Below, piece after piece: positions 1 through 10,933 of a DNA stretch of 64,000 nucleotides. The notes beneath the pieces are model-generated. The model did not search any database. It was not told the origin of the DNA and was given only the letters and a program-made list of their open reading frames with translations. Every line of letters starts with the position of its first letter. The stretch's first letter is position 1. A program made the translations under genes and the position numbers. This DNA comes from Isoperla grammatica (Eukaryota > Arthropoda > Insecta > Plecoptera > Perlodidae): positions 37,256,276-37,320,275 of the forward strand of contig OX246741.1 in the NCBI GenBank assembly GCA_945910005.1. The letters are read 5' to 3'.

Positions 1-258
1 GGAAGTTCCGACCATGAAGACACGCGTAAGAGATGAGGAAGTGAAAAAAAAAATGCTAGAAAAAGACAAACTGGAGTGGCGGGACAGTGCGACGGCCATT
101 TTCCTTATCCCAGTGTAACCTGCCGCTCCATCCCTTATTGCTACGCAACTTGGGTTTTCAACCATTTAGGCAGGGGATTCGAGTTAACATTTACGGGGGG
201 CCAGGGGAAATAGTTCCCATCAATGTACCTGGAGCGGTCGCGGTCAGAAAATGTATGT

Positions 259-406
259 CCTGTTGAGAACTTACGCTTACTTAGAGGTCATTAAAGGAGT
301 GTATGCTCTCAGGAACATAGCACCCTTTTTCAAAGGGGGGAGCTGTAATGGATGCTGGGAGCATTATTTCGTTAACCATTAGGAAAGGGCGTAAGTACTC
401 AACAGG
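259..406. repeat. Inverted repeat with 18-bp arms
   Basis: The arm CCTGTTGAGAACTTACGC at 259-276 is the reverse complement of 389-406 with one mismatch. The roughly 110-bp loop contains no gene. It could be a small decayed MITE or chance; no clear target duplication was found. Confidence 0.4.
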
Positions 407-611
407 TTGTTTCAACACTATTTTATTGTTATTTCGACAACGATTAGAATAGTGTTCTGAGACATTTTCATCATAATGACATAATGATTGCACATGGCTG
501 AAGCAACATTGTTTAAGTATGAGCCGGTGTACAGAGAACGGCAGTTGGCTAACGGTGCAACCTCAGCAGTGTTGACCATTAAGCACCGCTGATCGGGCTA
601 AACATGAGTCA

Positions 612-645
612 TAACTATCGGAATCGAACCCGGGACTGTCGTAAG
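612..645 (-). repeat. tRNA-like B-box remnant
   Basis: Read on the minus strand, GGTTCGATTCC matches the Pol III B-box consensus. No A box or cloverleaf could be assembled around it. A degraded SINE or tRNA pseudogene is the likeliest source. Confidence 0.25.
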
Positions 646-2134
646 TGTGTAACAATTACGTCATGTCCACGGGTAGGTAGTAAATTGACTACCGTTATAT
701 ATAGCGGGGTTTCGGCCAACTGTCTCTCTCTCTCTCTGGTGTCCTCGATCTATAGTGAGTGCGTCCTGTTGCCCGAGACAGGAATGTTCGACGATCAGCA
801 CGTCACTGGGTCCGTCCGTGAGTAAAACCTAAGCATTAAAGATTTAGCATTAGAATGGAGTTATGAGTTAGTCTCTTTCAACTCCTCACCTCCCTCTGCC
901 TCCTACTCGATCTCCCTCTAGGATTAATAGTCTGTCGGCGGTATTCTCGAGAGTCCTCATTGGCTTTCGGGGCATTACATAATGTTTTCAATTAATATTG
1001 ACACTAACAATGTCGACACTGGATAAAAGGTTTGGAACTATAACTTTAACCGCCATTTAGTAAAAAAATATTAAGTTTCTATTTACGGGAACTTACATTG
1101 GTTTCTTTACAGTGCTCCACTATACGATTCTCATTTGAGGACCATTGAAGTTAGATACACATACTATATGCATGGCGAATGGCGTGTACAAAGAGACCTT
1201 TCTAAAACTACTTTTGGAATTTCAATTACGTTAGTACAATGGCAATAGTGGCGTGTTATGTTTTATGACTTTCACGGCAAAAATGCAAATGTTAACAACG
1301 AACTTTGTAGACGAATTAAAAAGCTTTTATTATGATTTAATTGCGGTTATTGTATAATAAAACACTATCACATTTTAGATCTAGCTTGTATCTACATTAT
1401 GGATTTTTCTATACACAGATAACTTATGAATTAGAGCCTTTTGAGTAGACCACGGACGAATGAAATTATGCGGAAATCCATTGAAAAATCAACTTGAGGG
1501 TTTTAATTTATTTAAAGAAAACCTATTAACGGATTTAAATAATATTTCGTGTAATTATTAGCAACATATCGGGAATTAATGTTCACAAATTCTAAGATTG
1601 TAACTGAAACCGCCATCTTGTAAAAAAATCATGTTTGTTATAAAAGTATATTTTTTAAGCGGTGTATGATATGCAAAATATTTATTGATTTACTAAACAA
1701 ACAAAAAATCGCTCATCTGGCAACGCGGAGCGTTTTCCTAGTTATAGACATAATGTGTATGTTGTATATTCGCATCATAGACACTAGAGCGTCGTTTGGT
1801 CTAGGGGCTGTTCATTGTGAAATGTAATACGCAACGAAACGCCAGTCAAAACTGTTTACTGCAACTAAACCCCTCATTGATAAGACGAGAATAAGTACTA
1901 TACCCAGGCGCTTCACTGATATTTTCTTAGCGCCTCACAGTTTGAGAAACACTGCACTATGCCATTTAATTATGTTTCACTCTGCTTTATAACGCAGAAG
2001 AAGAATGAAAGGAAATTATATTGTTAGTTTTCTTCCTCCTTCATACGTCGGGATTATGACAATGAACGAACCGAATGAAGCCCATAAACATTCCTCGAAA
2101 TAAATCGTGACAGTTTTACAAGCACAGTTGGGGG

Positions 2135-2818
2135 CAGTGGCGTAATTAGGAATTATTTCGGGGGGGGGTTATTAAGGAAAAGTGAGATGAGGGGACTGAA
2201 AGGGGTCTGGGGCGAAGCCCCAGCCGCCGGAGGCCATTTCGCCGAAGGCGAAATTTTTTTTCACTTCTATAATTATTTCGTGCCTTTTAGACTCAAAAGA
2301 ATACTACTCGAACCACTACTCGTTTGTTTGTATTATATTGCAGTTACAGTGCTACAGTAGGTATTAATTATAGTTATAAATAAGAATTGCATGGAAATTG
2401 TGTTTTTAATGTTTTATGGTTGTTCAATAAAATCTCAACATAAAGTGAAACATTGTGGTCACAAGGCACATACGTTATTTAAATTAAAATTCACAGATTG
2501 TGATATTGTAATATTAGATTAATGCATTTTTATTTATATGTACCCTCACTTTGACTGGTTCAAGCGAAAGGTATATTAGTTGTAGATGAACACATAAATA
2601 ATATAATTGAATTATTGAAAGAAATTATATATCTTGTCTAAGTGAAGTGGTATGATAAATATAATGAAAATGTTGTTTGTCGCGATTGTTATACACTGAA
2701 GTGGTTTAAGGATCTTACAATATAGTATTAAGTAAATGTATTATTAAGTAAAATCATTCTCGATGTAGTTTCGGGGGGGGGTTTAAACCCCCTAACCCCC
2801 CCCTTAGTTACGCCACTG
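2135..2818. mobile_element. hAT-type MITE, 8-bp target duplication
   Basis: The ends are inverted: CAGTGGCGTAATTAGG at the left and CTTAGTTACGCCACTG at the right. The direct repeat GTTGGGGG flanks the element at 2127-2134 and 2819-2826. An 8-bp duplication with CA...TG ends fits the hAT superfamily. Both subterminal regions contain G/C runs, and a GC-rich self-complementary cassette lies near 2209-2255. There is no coding capacity, so it is non-autonomous. It is nested inside the loop of the long-armed element. Confidence 0.85.
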
Positions 2819-3356
2819 GTTGGGGGAACCACTTTTCGTCTCTCGCGCCTAAAAAACGGTATTCAGTCCAAGGGGTCTACAATATTGTTAGTAAAAATGA
2901 CACGGCCAACTATATAACACGCAACATTCTACCAATGTGTTCTTATCTCCTTTTAGCAGTACTTTAAACTTTAAAGGCGGCCAACTAATTATGAATCTTT
3001 ATCATGATTACAATCATATCATGCCCTGATTTTGGAGCCAAATTGAAGTACAAATTTTCGGCTTCAGCTGTTCTGTAAATGAAAATACGGTCTTGGCCAT
3101 GAAGCAAAAATATTTTAAAACTAAGGAAGATGCTCCAATGCTAATCAAATTTTAAAAAATATCATGAGACATATTATTGTATTTTCCACGTCCAATACTT
3201 ATCGGATTACCTTTATATTGCTATATATTCGTGACCGGACGAAATTTACTATAAAATGGTTGTCCCAGATTTTGACACCATCTGTTTTTAAACTGTTTCC
3301 AGTAACTGTGGTGTAACTAAATAACTTTTAAAACAATTCTGTCACGAAACTAAAAG

Positions 3357-3420
3357 CGTTCAACCCACATCGAAGTTTGTGAGTGGTCCCAATTTCCACT
3401 TGATCGGACTCTCCGTTCGA
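3357..3420. repeat. Dispersed repeat, second copy inverted near 46.3 kb
   Basis: This roughly 64-bp block, with core ACTTGATCGGACT, reappears as its reverse complement at about 46283-46352 with roughly 80% identity by eye. The family is unknown. The second copy lies just downstream of the ionotropic-receptor exon. Confidence 0.6.
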
Positions 3421-3479
3421 CTGCTTTCACGAGACAGATGAAAAACAAAAAATCAAAAATACAAAAACACACACAGAAA

Positions 3480-3507
3480 AACAAACAAACAAACAAACAA
3501 ACAAACA
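3480..3507 (+). repeat. (CAAA)n microsatellite
   Basis: About seven tandem tetranucleotide units follow an A-rich tract. Confidence 0.85.
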
Positions 3508-4653
3508 GAAGCACATGTGACTTATTGCTTGCTGTAAGCTTATGGTGTGAATAAACGGGGGGGGGGATAGGGGGATAGGGGGATTTTCCCCCCTCTGGTA
3601 ATTTCATCCCTGGTTCTGTTTTAGTGAAAGGTATTCCCGCCAGGGATGGCTAAATCCCCACCTCTGGATACCATCTCATCTCATATAATATAAAATGATA
3701 ATCTAGCAACGTTAATAAATAATGTATCCATTTACACATATTATATATCTAGCCAGGAAGTCTTTGTACATTAATAACCAAACTAATGGACTCTCAACTC
3801 GCTTCTTAGGCAAATTCGAGGGCAATAATTACTGAAAACAATTTTTGACTCCAGTTACTGGGGATTTGCCCCAGACCGCTTACTATACCGACGCAGATAC
3901 TATACTTGGGAATCCCCCACCCCCCTCTCCCCCCCCCCCTCTGTCAAGCCGTCAATTCGCACCCTGTGTAAGCTAATTTATACAAACGTGTCTCCTGATT
4001 CGTAATGAGTGTTGAAATCGCTGGAATAAGCTATATGTCCCGATTTTAAATATATAAATTATGGGAGGCCTACCGTCACATCGAATTTCTTTTTAATTCA
4101 AATCTATGGCCTAGTCTCAAAGTACGTGCACTTGTGTTATCGAATTTCAGAAGTTCCTAACTAGGAAAACGCTCCACGTTGCCAGATGAGCGATTTTGTT
4201 TTCAATAAATCAAACAAATCTTTTGCATATCATATAACTTTATAATAAACATATATTTTTTTTACAAGATCGCGGTTTAACTTACAACCTTAGTTCTTGT
4301 GTATATTATTTCTAGACATGTTGCCAATAATTGCACTAAATATTATTTAAATCCGTTTACAAGTTTTCTTTAAATAAATTAAAACCTTCAAGTTATATTT
4401 TCAATGGATTACCGCATAATTTCATTCGACCTTGGTCTACTCAATAGGCTCTAATACATAAACTGTTAAACCTATCTGTGTATAGAACGTTCCATAATGT
4501 AGATACAGACAGGCTATATCTAAAATATTATATTGTTTAATCATACAATAACCGCATTTAGATCATGATAAAAGCTTTTTAATTTGTTGACAAAGTTCGT
4601 TGTTAACTTTTGCATGTTTGCCGTGAAAGTCATAAAACATACACGTCATTGTA

Positions 4654-5334
4654 GCCATTCTATGATAGCTAACAAAATTCCAAATACATAGTGAGAAAGG
4701 TCTGAGTGCGCACGCGATTTTTGCTGCATATACTACGTGCATCAAACGTCAATGATCCGCAAATGCGAATCATGTCGGTGGAACACTGTAAAAATGAAGA
4801 AAATTATTGCCCTAAATAAACAATATTTTTTATAACATGGTGGTTAAAGCTTCAATTTTGAAACTATTGTCAAGTGTTGGTACTATTGATATGGACCTAT
4901 GTGTAAAATATCATTTATATCCGTGTGTAAGTTTTAATAAAATAAAATAAATATAAACTATGTTTTTCAGTAATTAATGTTTTGTAGGTTGGCCTCTTAC
5001 GCCATTCTATGACAGCTATCGAGATTCCAAATAATAGTAAGAAAGGTCTAATTTCGTACGCTATTTGTGGTGCATACTATGTGCATCTAACCGCAATAGT
5101 CCGGAAATGCGAATCATATAGGTGGAACACTAAAAATGAAGAAATTATTGCTGTAAATAAACAATATTTATTTATATCATGTTGGATAAACTAACAATTT
5201 TGAAACTATTGTCAAGTGTTGGTACCGTCGATGTTAACCTACTTGTAAAACATCATTGTGAGTTTTAATTTAATTAAATAAATGAACAAATTTTGTTTTC
5301 CAGTAATTAATTTTTTGTAGGTTGGCATCTTGAC
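4654..5334 (+). repeat. Two-copy tandem repeat, 348-bp period
   Basis: The sequence from CCATTCTATGATAGC at 4654 recurs from CCATTCTATGACAGC at 5002 and stays alignable to about 5334. Shared landmarks are GGTGGAACACT, AAACTATTGTCAAGTGTTGG and CAGTAATTAAT. A shorter, weaker third echo may lie at about 5600-5695. The unit is the outer part of the right arm of the long-armed element, so the duplication happened inside that element. Confidence 0.75.
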
Positions 5335-6028
5335 GAATTTTCTTAAAATTATCAATCCAAATTAATGCAGTGAGTGAATGAATAAATCTTAAATCTATAT
5401 TTTCAAACACATCACGATAAAAAACGTTATAATTCTATTTCTGTATTTTAGCTGAACAATTCATTACAAAAATATTACGCTTAGGGTTCAAATGATTAGC
5501 ACTCATCAAAACGACAAACCTTATTGTTCGTTTGTGTTATGTGCTTCTTAGACCAATTCTACATTTTAACACACGTATTATTTGTAAAAAGATTTTTAAA
5601 AAAGTGTAATATATTTGCCGTAAAAATGGAAATTTTTTTTTTTTCGAGATGGTGGCGTATTTCATACCCTTAAAACTGGTGTCAAGTGTTAACTGAAAGA
5701 TTGTCAGTATTTTACTTATTTTTAAAGATGATGCACTATGAGGTTGCGTATAGGCCAGTAGCACAAAGCGTGTTTTGAAAGGATGTGTTTGACTCATACC
5801 CCGTGATGGTAGGCAAAAGCTTAGACGTTTGTGAATTGGGGTCCGCTTCTCTCCAGGGGACCAAAGGAATGAGGTGGTAAAAAAGCGCGCGTGCGCATGC
5901 GGTCCGAACTGTTCTTCACCCGGCTCTATTCACAATTCCCTGCAGGTACTTTCGATTCGAACCGACTATCCTAAAGAGCTCCATCACAGCGATTGGCTCT
6001 TGCGTACTCTGCACTCAACCAAACCGTG
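5335..6028. other. No gene recognised
   Basis: AT-rich DNA grades into a mixed-composition stretch from about 5820. Nothing conserved was recognised. The stretch just before 6029 has scattered copies of the TTTCG motif that dominates the following minisatellite. Confidence 0.4.
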
Positions 6029-6464
6029 TCCTTTCGTGATTTTGCACATTCGAGAAATTACACTTTCCTCTGAATGCACTTTCGAGAGACTGTTCTTTCG
6101 TAAATTTACACTTTCGACAATTTGTACTTTCATGATTCTGTACATTCGAGAAAAATGACATTCGTAAAAATGCACTTTCGGAAGATTGAACACTCAGCGA
6201 TATGCTCTTTCGGTAATTTGGACATTCGGCGATTTACACTTTCGTGAAATTGGACTTTCGTGATATTGCACATTCGTAGATTTGGATATTCGGTGTTTTG
6301 CACTTTCGTTGTTCTGACTATTCGAGATTTTACACTTTCGTAAGATTGGACTTTCGTCATTTTACACTTTCGGTATTTTGGACTTTCGACATTTTACACT
6401 TTCGGAGAATTAGTCATTTTTTCGAGATTTTGCACTTTCGTAAAATTGCACTTTCGAGATTTTG
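6029..6464 (+). repeat. 16-bp degenerate minisatellite
   Basis: About 27 head-to-tail units run with a strict 16-bp step, for example CACTTTCGTGAAATTG and GACTTTCGTGATATTG. The ACTTTCG core is nearly invariant, whereas the next three to five bases vary freely before TTG or TTA. A few units deviate by one to three bases. The array is open in several frames on both strands only because the unit lacks stops; I do not regard those ORFs as genes. Confidence 0.85.
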
Positions 6465-6596
6465 TAACGATACCCTTTGGACACACGGGTAGTGGTAGAC
6501 AAAGGAGGTGTTGACACTCTCAAAGCAATAGAGAAGACCGGTGCCAAAATGTACGTACATTTTGTAAAATAGAGGTTTGTCGATAACACCAAACCT

Positions 6597-6964
6597 CTTA
6601 ACAAGGCAATCAAGCAAGTAAACAGATTGATATTTGCGGCACAGAAAAATCTACATACCAGTGCAGTTAGCATTCTGAGAGCTGACGTTCAGCTTTCTTC
6701 TAGGCTTTTCATTGTCAGTACCACACGGGACATAGATCTTCACGTTTTCTTCCAGTTTGAAAATTAGATATTCCCACCTTTCTTGTGTGTCAATGGAGAG
6801 ATGTGTGCTAGCATGAAGGCTGATTTGGCTATGATACTTAAAAGCCTGGTGTCTTCTACTAACAGAACTATCAATCCAGTAAAGTGTGATGGAGTCATCT
6901 TTGATGGGGCACAGTATGTCCACATGGTCAAACCACGCCCCGGTCTAAGAACATTTCCAGACTA
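6597..6964 (+). pseudogene. Fragment of a widespread repetitive protein family
   Basis: The plus-strand translation contains SSRLFIVSTTRD, then an in-frame stop, then CDGVIFDGAQYVHMVKP. From memory this resembles a large uncharacterised family of repetitive-element proteins in insects, fish and cnidarians that share an 'SRLY-RDG...HEN...FDGA-VHMLKP' pattern. I cannot name the family. The fragment covers only a middle portion, carries at least one nonsense codon, and ends next to an 11-bp tandem duplication (6958-6979). It then abuts the truncated LINE-C on the opposite strand. An 18-bp palindrome (AAAATGTACGTACATTTT) lies just upstream near 6547-6564. Confidence 0.45.
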
Positions 6965-6980
6965 CTTCCAGACTACTTCA

Positions 6981-7169
6981 GTTAACAAGATCAGAAAATT
7001 TTACAAGAAGATCCGAGGTGCATTTACCATTCTGAAACCCAAATTGTTGCCAGTTAATAAGTTTGAATTTTTCTAAGTATATATTCAACGCATCAGCAAC
7101 GACACGCTCCATAATGTTTTCAATCGTTGATAGCAACGCGATTGGTCTCTAATTTTCGAAAAGTGTATG
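6981..7169 (-). pseudogene. LINE-C reverse transcriptase, part beyond BEL1
   Basis: The minus strand encodes a continuation of the RT fingers region (RPIALLSTIENIMERV, then FGFQNGKCTSDLLVKF). The conserved tyrosine before RPIALL is a TAG stop. The piece lies immediately beyond the BEL1 target duplication and continues the RT that stops at the other BEL1 end, near 13622. The LINE is cut off at about 6981, so palm, thumb and 3' UTR are missing here. Confidence 0.8.
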
Positions 7170-7174
7170 GTCAC

Positions 7175-7636
7175 TGTTTGAGCCGGGGTGCTCACTCCGA
7201 GGTGATTTTTAGTGGACTGTATATTTGTTGATTGAAACTTACCCCAATGATGTGAAGTGTTCGAAAGATGACAAAGCGTTGATAATAGCGACAGGCGGAA
7301 AGTTGCCGTAGAGAGAAAGAAATAGAAGAAAGAAACTCGAGTTTGGAAGAGAAAGGTAAGGATAGATGAAAAATGCCTGGAAGGCGATCGAACCCAGGAC
7401 AGCAGCGTAGAAGCAGTCTGGTCGCACGAGAGAGTAATCGAGAGAGAAACTTAACATCACCGACGAGGTCGGAAACTGGAACAATACTGACTAGATAAGA
7501 GATAACGCAACGTGCTGAAAACAGGAAAACTGTAGGAGATGACGTGATTGGCCGAAAATCGAAACATGAAAAAATAGACAGGTAAACCAACACCACGAAA
7601 ATACAAAACACCAGCGACGAATAAACGGCGGAAACA
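7175..7636 (-). repeat. BEL1 3' LTR (462 bp)
   Basis: It begins TGTTTGAGCC and ends GGAAACA on the plus strand and matches 13153-13616 almost throughout. A purine-rich AGGTGGGCGG on the minus strand just inside it (about 7639-7648) is the probable polypurine tract. Small indels and substitutions separate the two LTRs, mostly in the GAGAGA region and near both ends. Confidence 0.92.
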
Positions 7637-7734
7637 TACCGCCCACCTAAAATAGACCGATTTTAGATAGGACAATGAGAAATAACAAACTATGAACTAC
7701 AAATCTAAATCTAACATCACTCCGAAACGAACGA

Positions 7735-9069
7735 CTAAAGAGAGGGGAGGGTAACTAACTTGTTCACCGGTCGGGTGAACACTCCTTTAAACGTGCGAAC
7801 GGACGCGACTCGGACGACGTTGTCGTTACCAGGGCACACCTGAACCACCCTGCCAATAGGCCAAGATAAAAAGGTAGTGGCGGGTTCCAACACGAAGACG
7901 ACGTCACCGACCTGGAGATTAGGACACGCGCGCACCCACTTCCCACACTGCATTTGCGTATGCAGATACTCTCTGGACCAACGCGTCCAGAAGGATTGAT
8001 GCAGCTGACGCACTTGATGCCAACGAGAAAGGTGAGAAGTAGACTCGGCGATAGCTGTTTCAGGAGGTGCGAGAAGTGAGGTGCCAATCAACAAGTGGGC
8101 GGGGGAAAGGTAATCAGGGCATTCCAGGGGGTCGAACGAAGTGGCACAAAGAGGTCGACTGTTCAACACGGCTTCAATACGTGCAAACAGGGTAGAATAC
8201 TCCTCGAAATTAAGGGAGGAATTTTTGATTAATCTATGCAGAAGCAGTTTGGCGGACTTCACTCCAGCTTCCCATAGGCCACCGAAATTAGGGGCGTAAG
8301 GGGGGTTGAAATGCCACTGAACATTACGTAGAGCGAGCTTGTCAGCGATAGAAGTTTCAGCTAAGGTGAGAGAATCGTGTATCTCGCGGAGCGTACGGGC
8401 AGCACCTACGTAATTACGACCACAGTCGGAATAAATATGAGCAGGGAGGCCACGACGAGCGAGAAACCGATCAAGACAGGCCAGGAAGGCTTCAGTGGAT
8501 AAGTCCGAGACCAACTCTAGGTGAATAGCCTTAGTGGCCATGCAGATGAACAGGCACAAATAACCCTTGACGATGGGGGCGTTACGGCGGGGACTCGTCT
8601 TCACGGAGAAAGGGCCAGCGTAGTCAGTGCCTACGTTGAGGAAAGCGCGTGAAGGCTTAGCGCGGGGTTCAGGCAGCTCAGCCATGATTGGCTAAACAGG
8701 CTTGGCGCGGAATTTGAAACAGGTTAAGCAACGTCGAAAGCGTTGCCGCAATAAACCGCGTAAAGCAACGATCCAATACATCTGCTGAATGAGAGCTTGC
8801 ACAGTGCGAGGGCCAGAGTGCAATGACGTGAGATGAAAAGCAACACACAAGAGTGCGGACAGATGAGCTTCTTTGGGAAGCAAGAGCGGATGACGTGCGT
8901 CTTCGGGAATTGAAGAGTAGTGAAGTCTGCCGCCCACCCTGAGAAACCCACGGGAGTCAATGCAGGGTTTGAGGGGGGCGATGCGGTGAGACACGGGCGA
9001 GTGTTTCTCCAATTGCTTGAACTCATTGGCGAAATAATGCCGTTGAGTGAAGCGTACTAACAAACGCAT
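7735..9069 (-). pseudogene. BEL1 integrase
   Basis: The 9069-8692 ORF carries the N-terminal zinc-binding part, with HLTSLHSG and CLTCF. The 8685-7735 ORF carries the catalytic core, with GTDYAGPF, then YSDCGRNY, then FGGLWEAG, supplying the D, D and E residues. A basic C-terminal region typical of BEL integrases follows. A TAG stop near 8690, in frame, separates the two ORFs. This enzyme would insert the cDNA copy; the acidic residues remain but the protein is broken. It is the 3'-most part of the polyprotein and ends about 100 bp before the 3' LTR. Confidence 0.88.
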
Positions 9070-10870
9070 CGCGTCGTCAAGTCGAACGGAAGCAGAGGAC
9101 CAGTGGGGGGAGCAAGCTGACTTCGGCGAGCAAGCAAAATGCGGGAAAAGCGTACCACGTGACCAAAGACGCGCTTGGCTTTAACGAGCGAAGAGAAGCT
9201 TTGCAGCTTAACAAGCAGAGGGTCGACAACGGGATCAAGACTGATCAGAACTGTGGGAGACGCTTTCAGCTCAGGCACCTCGTGGCTAGGTTCACGCGAG
9301 GGGACCGAGCGAGGCCACGTAAAGGGGGGCAAATGCATGAACGGGGGACCAGAGAACCATATGGGATGGTTAAAAAAGTCCAAGGGGAGATGTTCCCGAG
9401 AGGCACAGTCGGCAGGGTTCTCTCCGGAACGGACGTGAGACCAGTTCAGAGGAGAAGTGGTCTCGAGAATTTCAACCACTCGATTGGCGACGAAAGTCTT
9501 AAGCTGATGAGGGGGGGGGTAGAGAGCCAGGCAAGTACTATAGTGGAATCGGTATAGAGGAACACTGTTTCTATGTGCAAGGACTCGAGAGCGGGCAGGG
9601 CATCTTTCAACACCCGAGACAATAACAATGCGCCACTGAGCTCCAGTTTAGGGACAGTGAGAAGCTTGACGGGCGCGACCTTGCTCCTGCCTCTCAACAG
9701 TCTGACATGAGATTGCGAACACGTCTCAACGTGCAAATAGAGAGTAGCAGCATAGGCCTTCTCGGAGGCGTCAAAAAACCCCACAAGCCGGTAGGTGGCG
9801 TCACTCAAAACAAGGAGGCGCGGAACACTGACATCACTCAACTTGGACACACTTTCGATGGCAGTGATCCAAGTCTGAGAAAGCGACTCCGGAAGTGATT
9901 CGTCCCACTCCACGCGCAAGAGCCAGAGATTCTGCATGAACATCACCTTCATCCAGGAGAGGAAAGGGGTGAGAAACCCGAGAGGGTCAAATATGCGCGC
10001 AATGTAGGAGAGTATGGAACGTTTGGTGACACAACCTTCGAAAGGTAGAGTGTGAAAACTAAAGCCATCAGAGCGAGGGTCTCACAACAATCCGAGAATT
10101 TTCAGAGTCTGCTCATCGTTGGAGAATACCAGGGGAGCCTCCAGGTGGTCCTGGGGAAGAGCGCTGAGAGCGTCGGGAGAGTTGCTAGCCCATTTGCGAA
10201 GTTCGACCCCGGCGCACTGAGTGATTGATTGCAACTCAGCGCGAAGCGCGAGAGCTTCGTCAAGGTCACTGGCACCGGATACTATGTTATCGATGTAGAC
10301 GTTTGAAGTGCGGGCGCGTGAAGCGAGAGGAAACTGCGCGCCCTCGTCCTTGACAAGTTGCTGCAACACTCTTTGGGCCTGGAAAGCAGAGGGCGTGAGA
10401 CCGTAAGTTACTGTGTTGAGCTCGTACTCAATAGCAGGGGAGGAAGGTTCAGGACGCCAAAATATGTGCTGATAGACACGGTCGTCCTGGTGTACAAGGA
10501 TTTGACGGTACATCTGTCTCACGTCCGCGCACAGGACTACGGGATAGACACGAAAGGTGGTGAGAACCCGTAGAAGGTCACTCTGAAGTTTGGGACCACT
10601 GAGCAAGACGTGGTTGAGAGCAACTCCACGTTTATCAGGGGAGGAGGCGTTGAATACCACTCGCAATTTAGTGGTAGAGCTTGTGACCTTGTGTACACAA
10701 TGGTGCGGGATAATGTACTCTGAAGGTTGAGAAGCAGGCTGCATGTGCAGTGAACGAGCGTATTCACTCATGAACTCGTGATAGGTGTCATGAAGTGGAG
10801 GATCACGCTTTAGACGACGATCCAAACTGACAAAGTTCTTGAGCGCGACGTCACGATTATAGCCTGGCAT
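9070..10870 (-). pseudogene. BEL1 reverse transcriptase and RNase H
   Basis: The RT region (10870-10082) shows KLRVVFNASS, CADVRQMYRQI and YIDNIVSG. The last is the YxDD box with its second aspartate changed to asparagine, which should abolish catalysis. A TGA stop follows ILGLL at 10082. The RNase H region (9952-9446) shows LVGFFDASEKAYAA and YTDSTIVLAWL. A C-run near 9509-9518 shifts the frame into the 9479-9057 ORF, which carries SGENPADCASRE. A second C-run near 9103-9108 shifts the frame again ahead of the integrase. Homopolymer slippage is therefore a repeated cause of damage. Confidence 0.88.
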
Positions 10871-10933
10871 GATGCAGTCAGGCTTGAGAGGTAGAGCGAC
10901 CGAGTAGCGACCGCATGGGTCGCGAGAGTAGGT

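Larger units (their letters stand above)
1..999. other. Intergenic DNA, no gene recognised
   Basis: No conserved reading frame is visible; the longest ORFs (about 70 codons) are random. The stretch holds a short inverted repeat at 259-406, a tRNA-like B-box at 620-630 and a short CT-rich run near 722-738. It ends at the left arm of a long inverted-repeat element. Confidence 0.5.
2827..4156. other. Loop of the long-armed element, no gene
   Basis: No gene is seen. The interval contains a dispersed repeat at 3357-3420, a (CAAA)n microsatellite, and G/C homopolymer tracts near 3556-3597 and 3916-3951. Two CCAGGGATG motifs point away from each other at 3605-3613 and 3641-3649 and may be the ends of two further degraded MITEs, but no partner ends were found. 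Confidence 0.4.
1000..5334. mobile_element. Diverged element with long inverted arms
   Basis: About 1000-1745 is an imperfect reverse complement of about 4157-4895, seen by reading both arms. For example, a stretch around GCGGAGCGTTTTCCTAG at 1725-1741 recurs inverted near 4152-4168, and the run around GCTTTTTAATTTG recurs inverted. The arms are old, perhaps 75-80% alike by eye. The loop (1746-4156) has no transposase and carries a separate hAT-type MITE. The outer right arm is duplicated in tandem. It is best read as a non-autonomous or foldback-like transposon; the exact ends and target duplication were not found. Confidence 0.6.

Noticed and set aside
3605..3649. Pair of CCAGGGATG motifs as one element
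   Set aside because: They face away from each other and cannot be the two ends of a single insertion. No partners were found outward.
6029..6464. CRISPR-like array
   Set aside because: The repeat is 7 bp and the spacer about 9 bp in a eukaryotic, transposon-rich context. It is a minisatellite.
5874..6673. Cluster of 60-97 codon ORFs on both strands
   Set aside because: They lie in or beside the 16-bp minisatellite and only reflect its low stop content.
9159..9557. Plus-strand ORF of 132 codons
   Set aside because: It is antisense to BEL1 RNase H and matches nothing. The same applies to other plus-strand ORFs inside BEL1, BEL2 and LINE-A.
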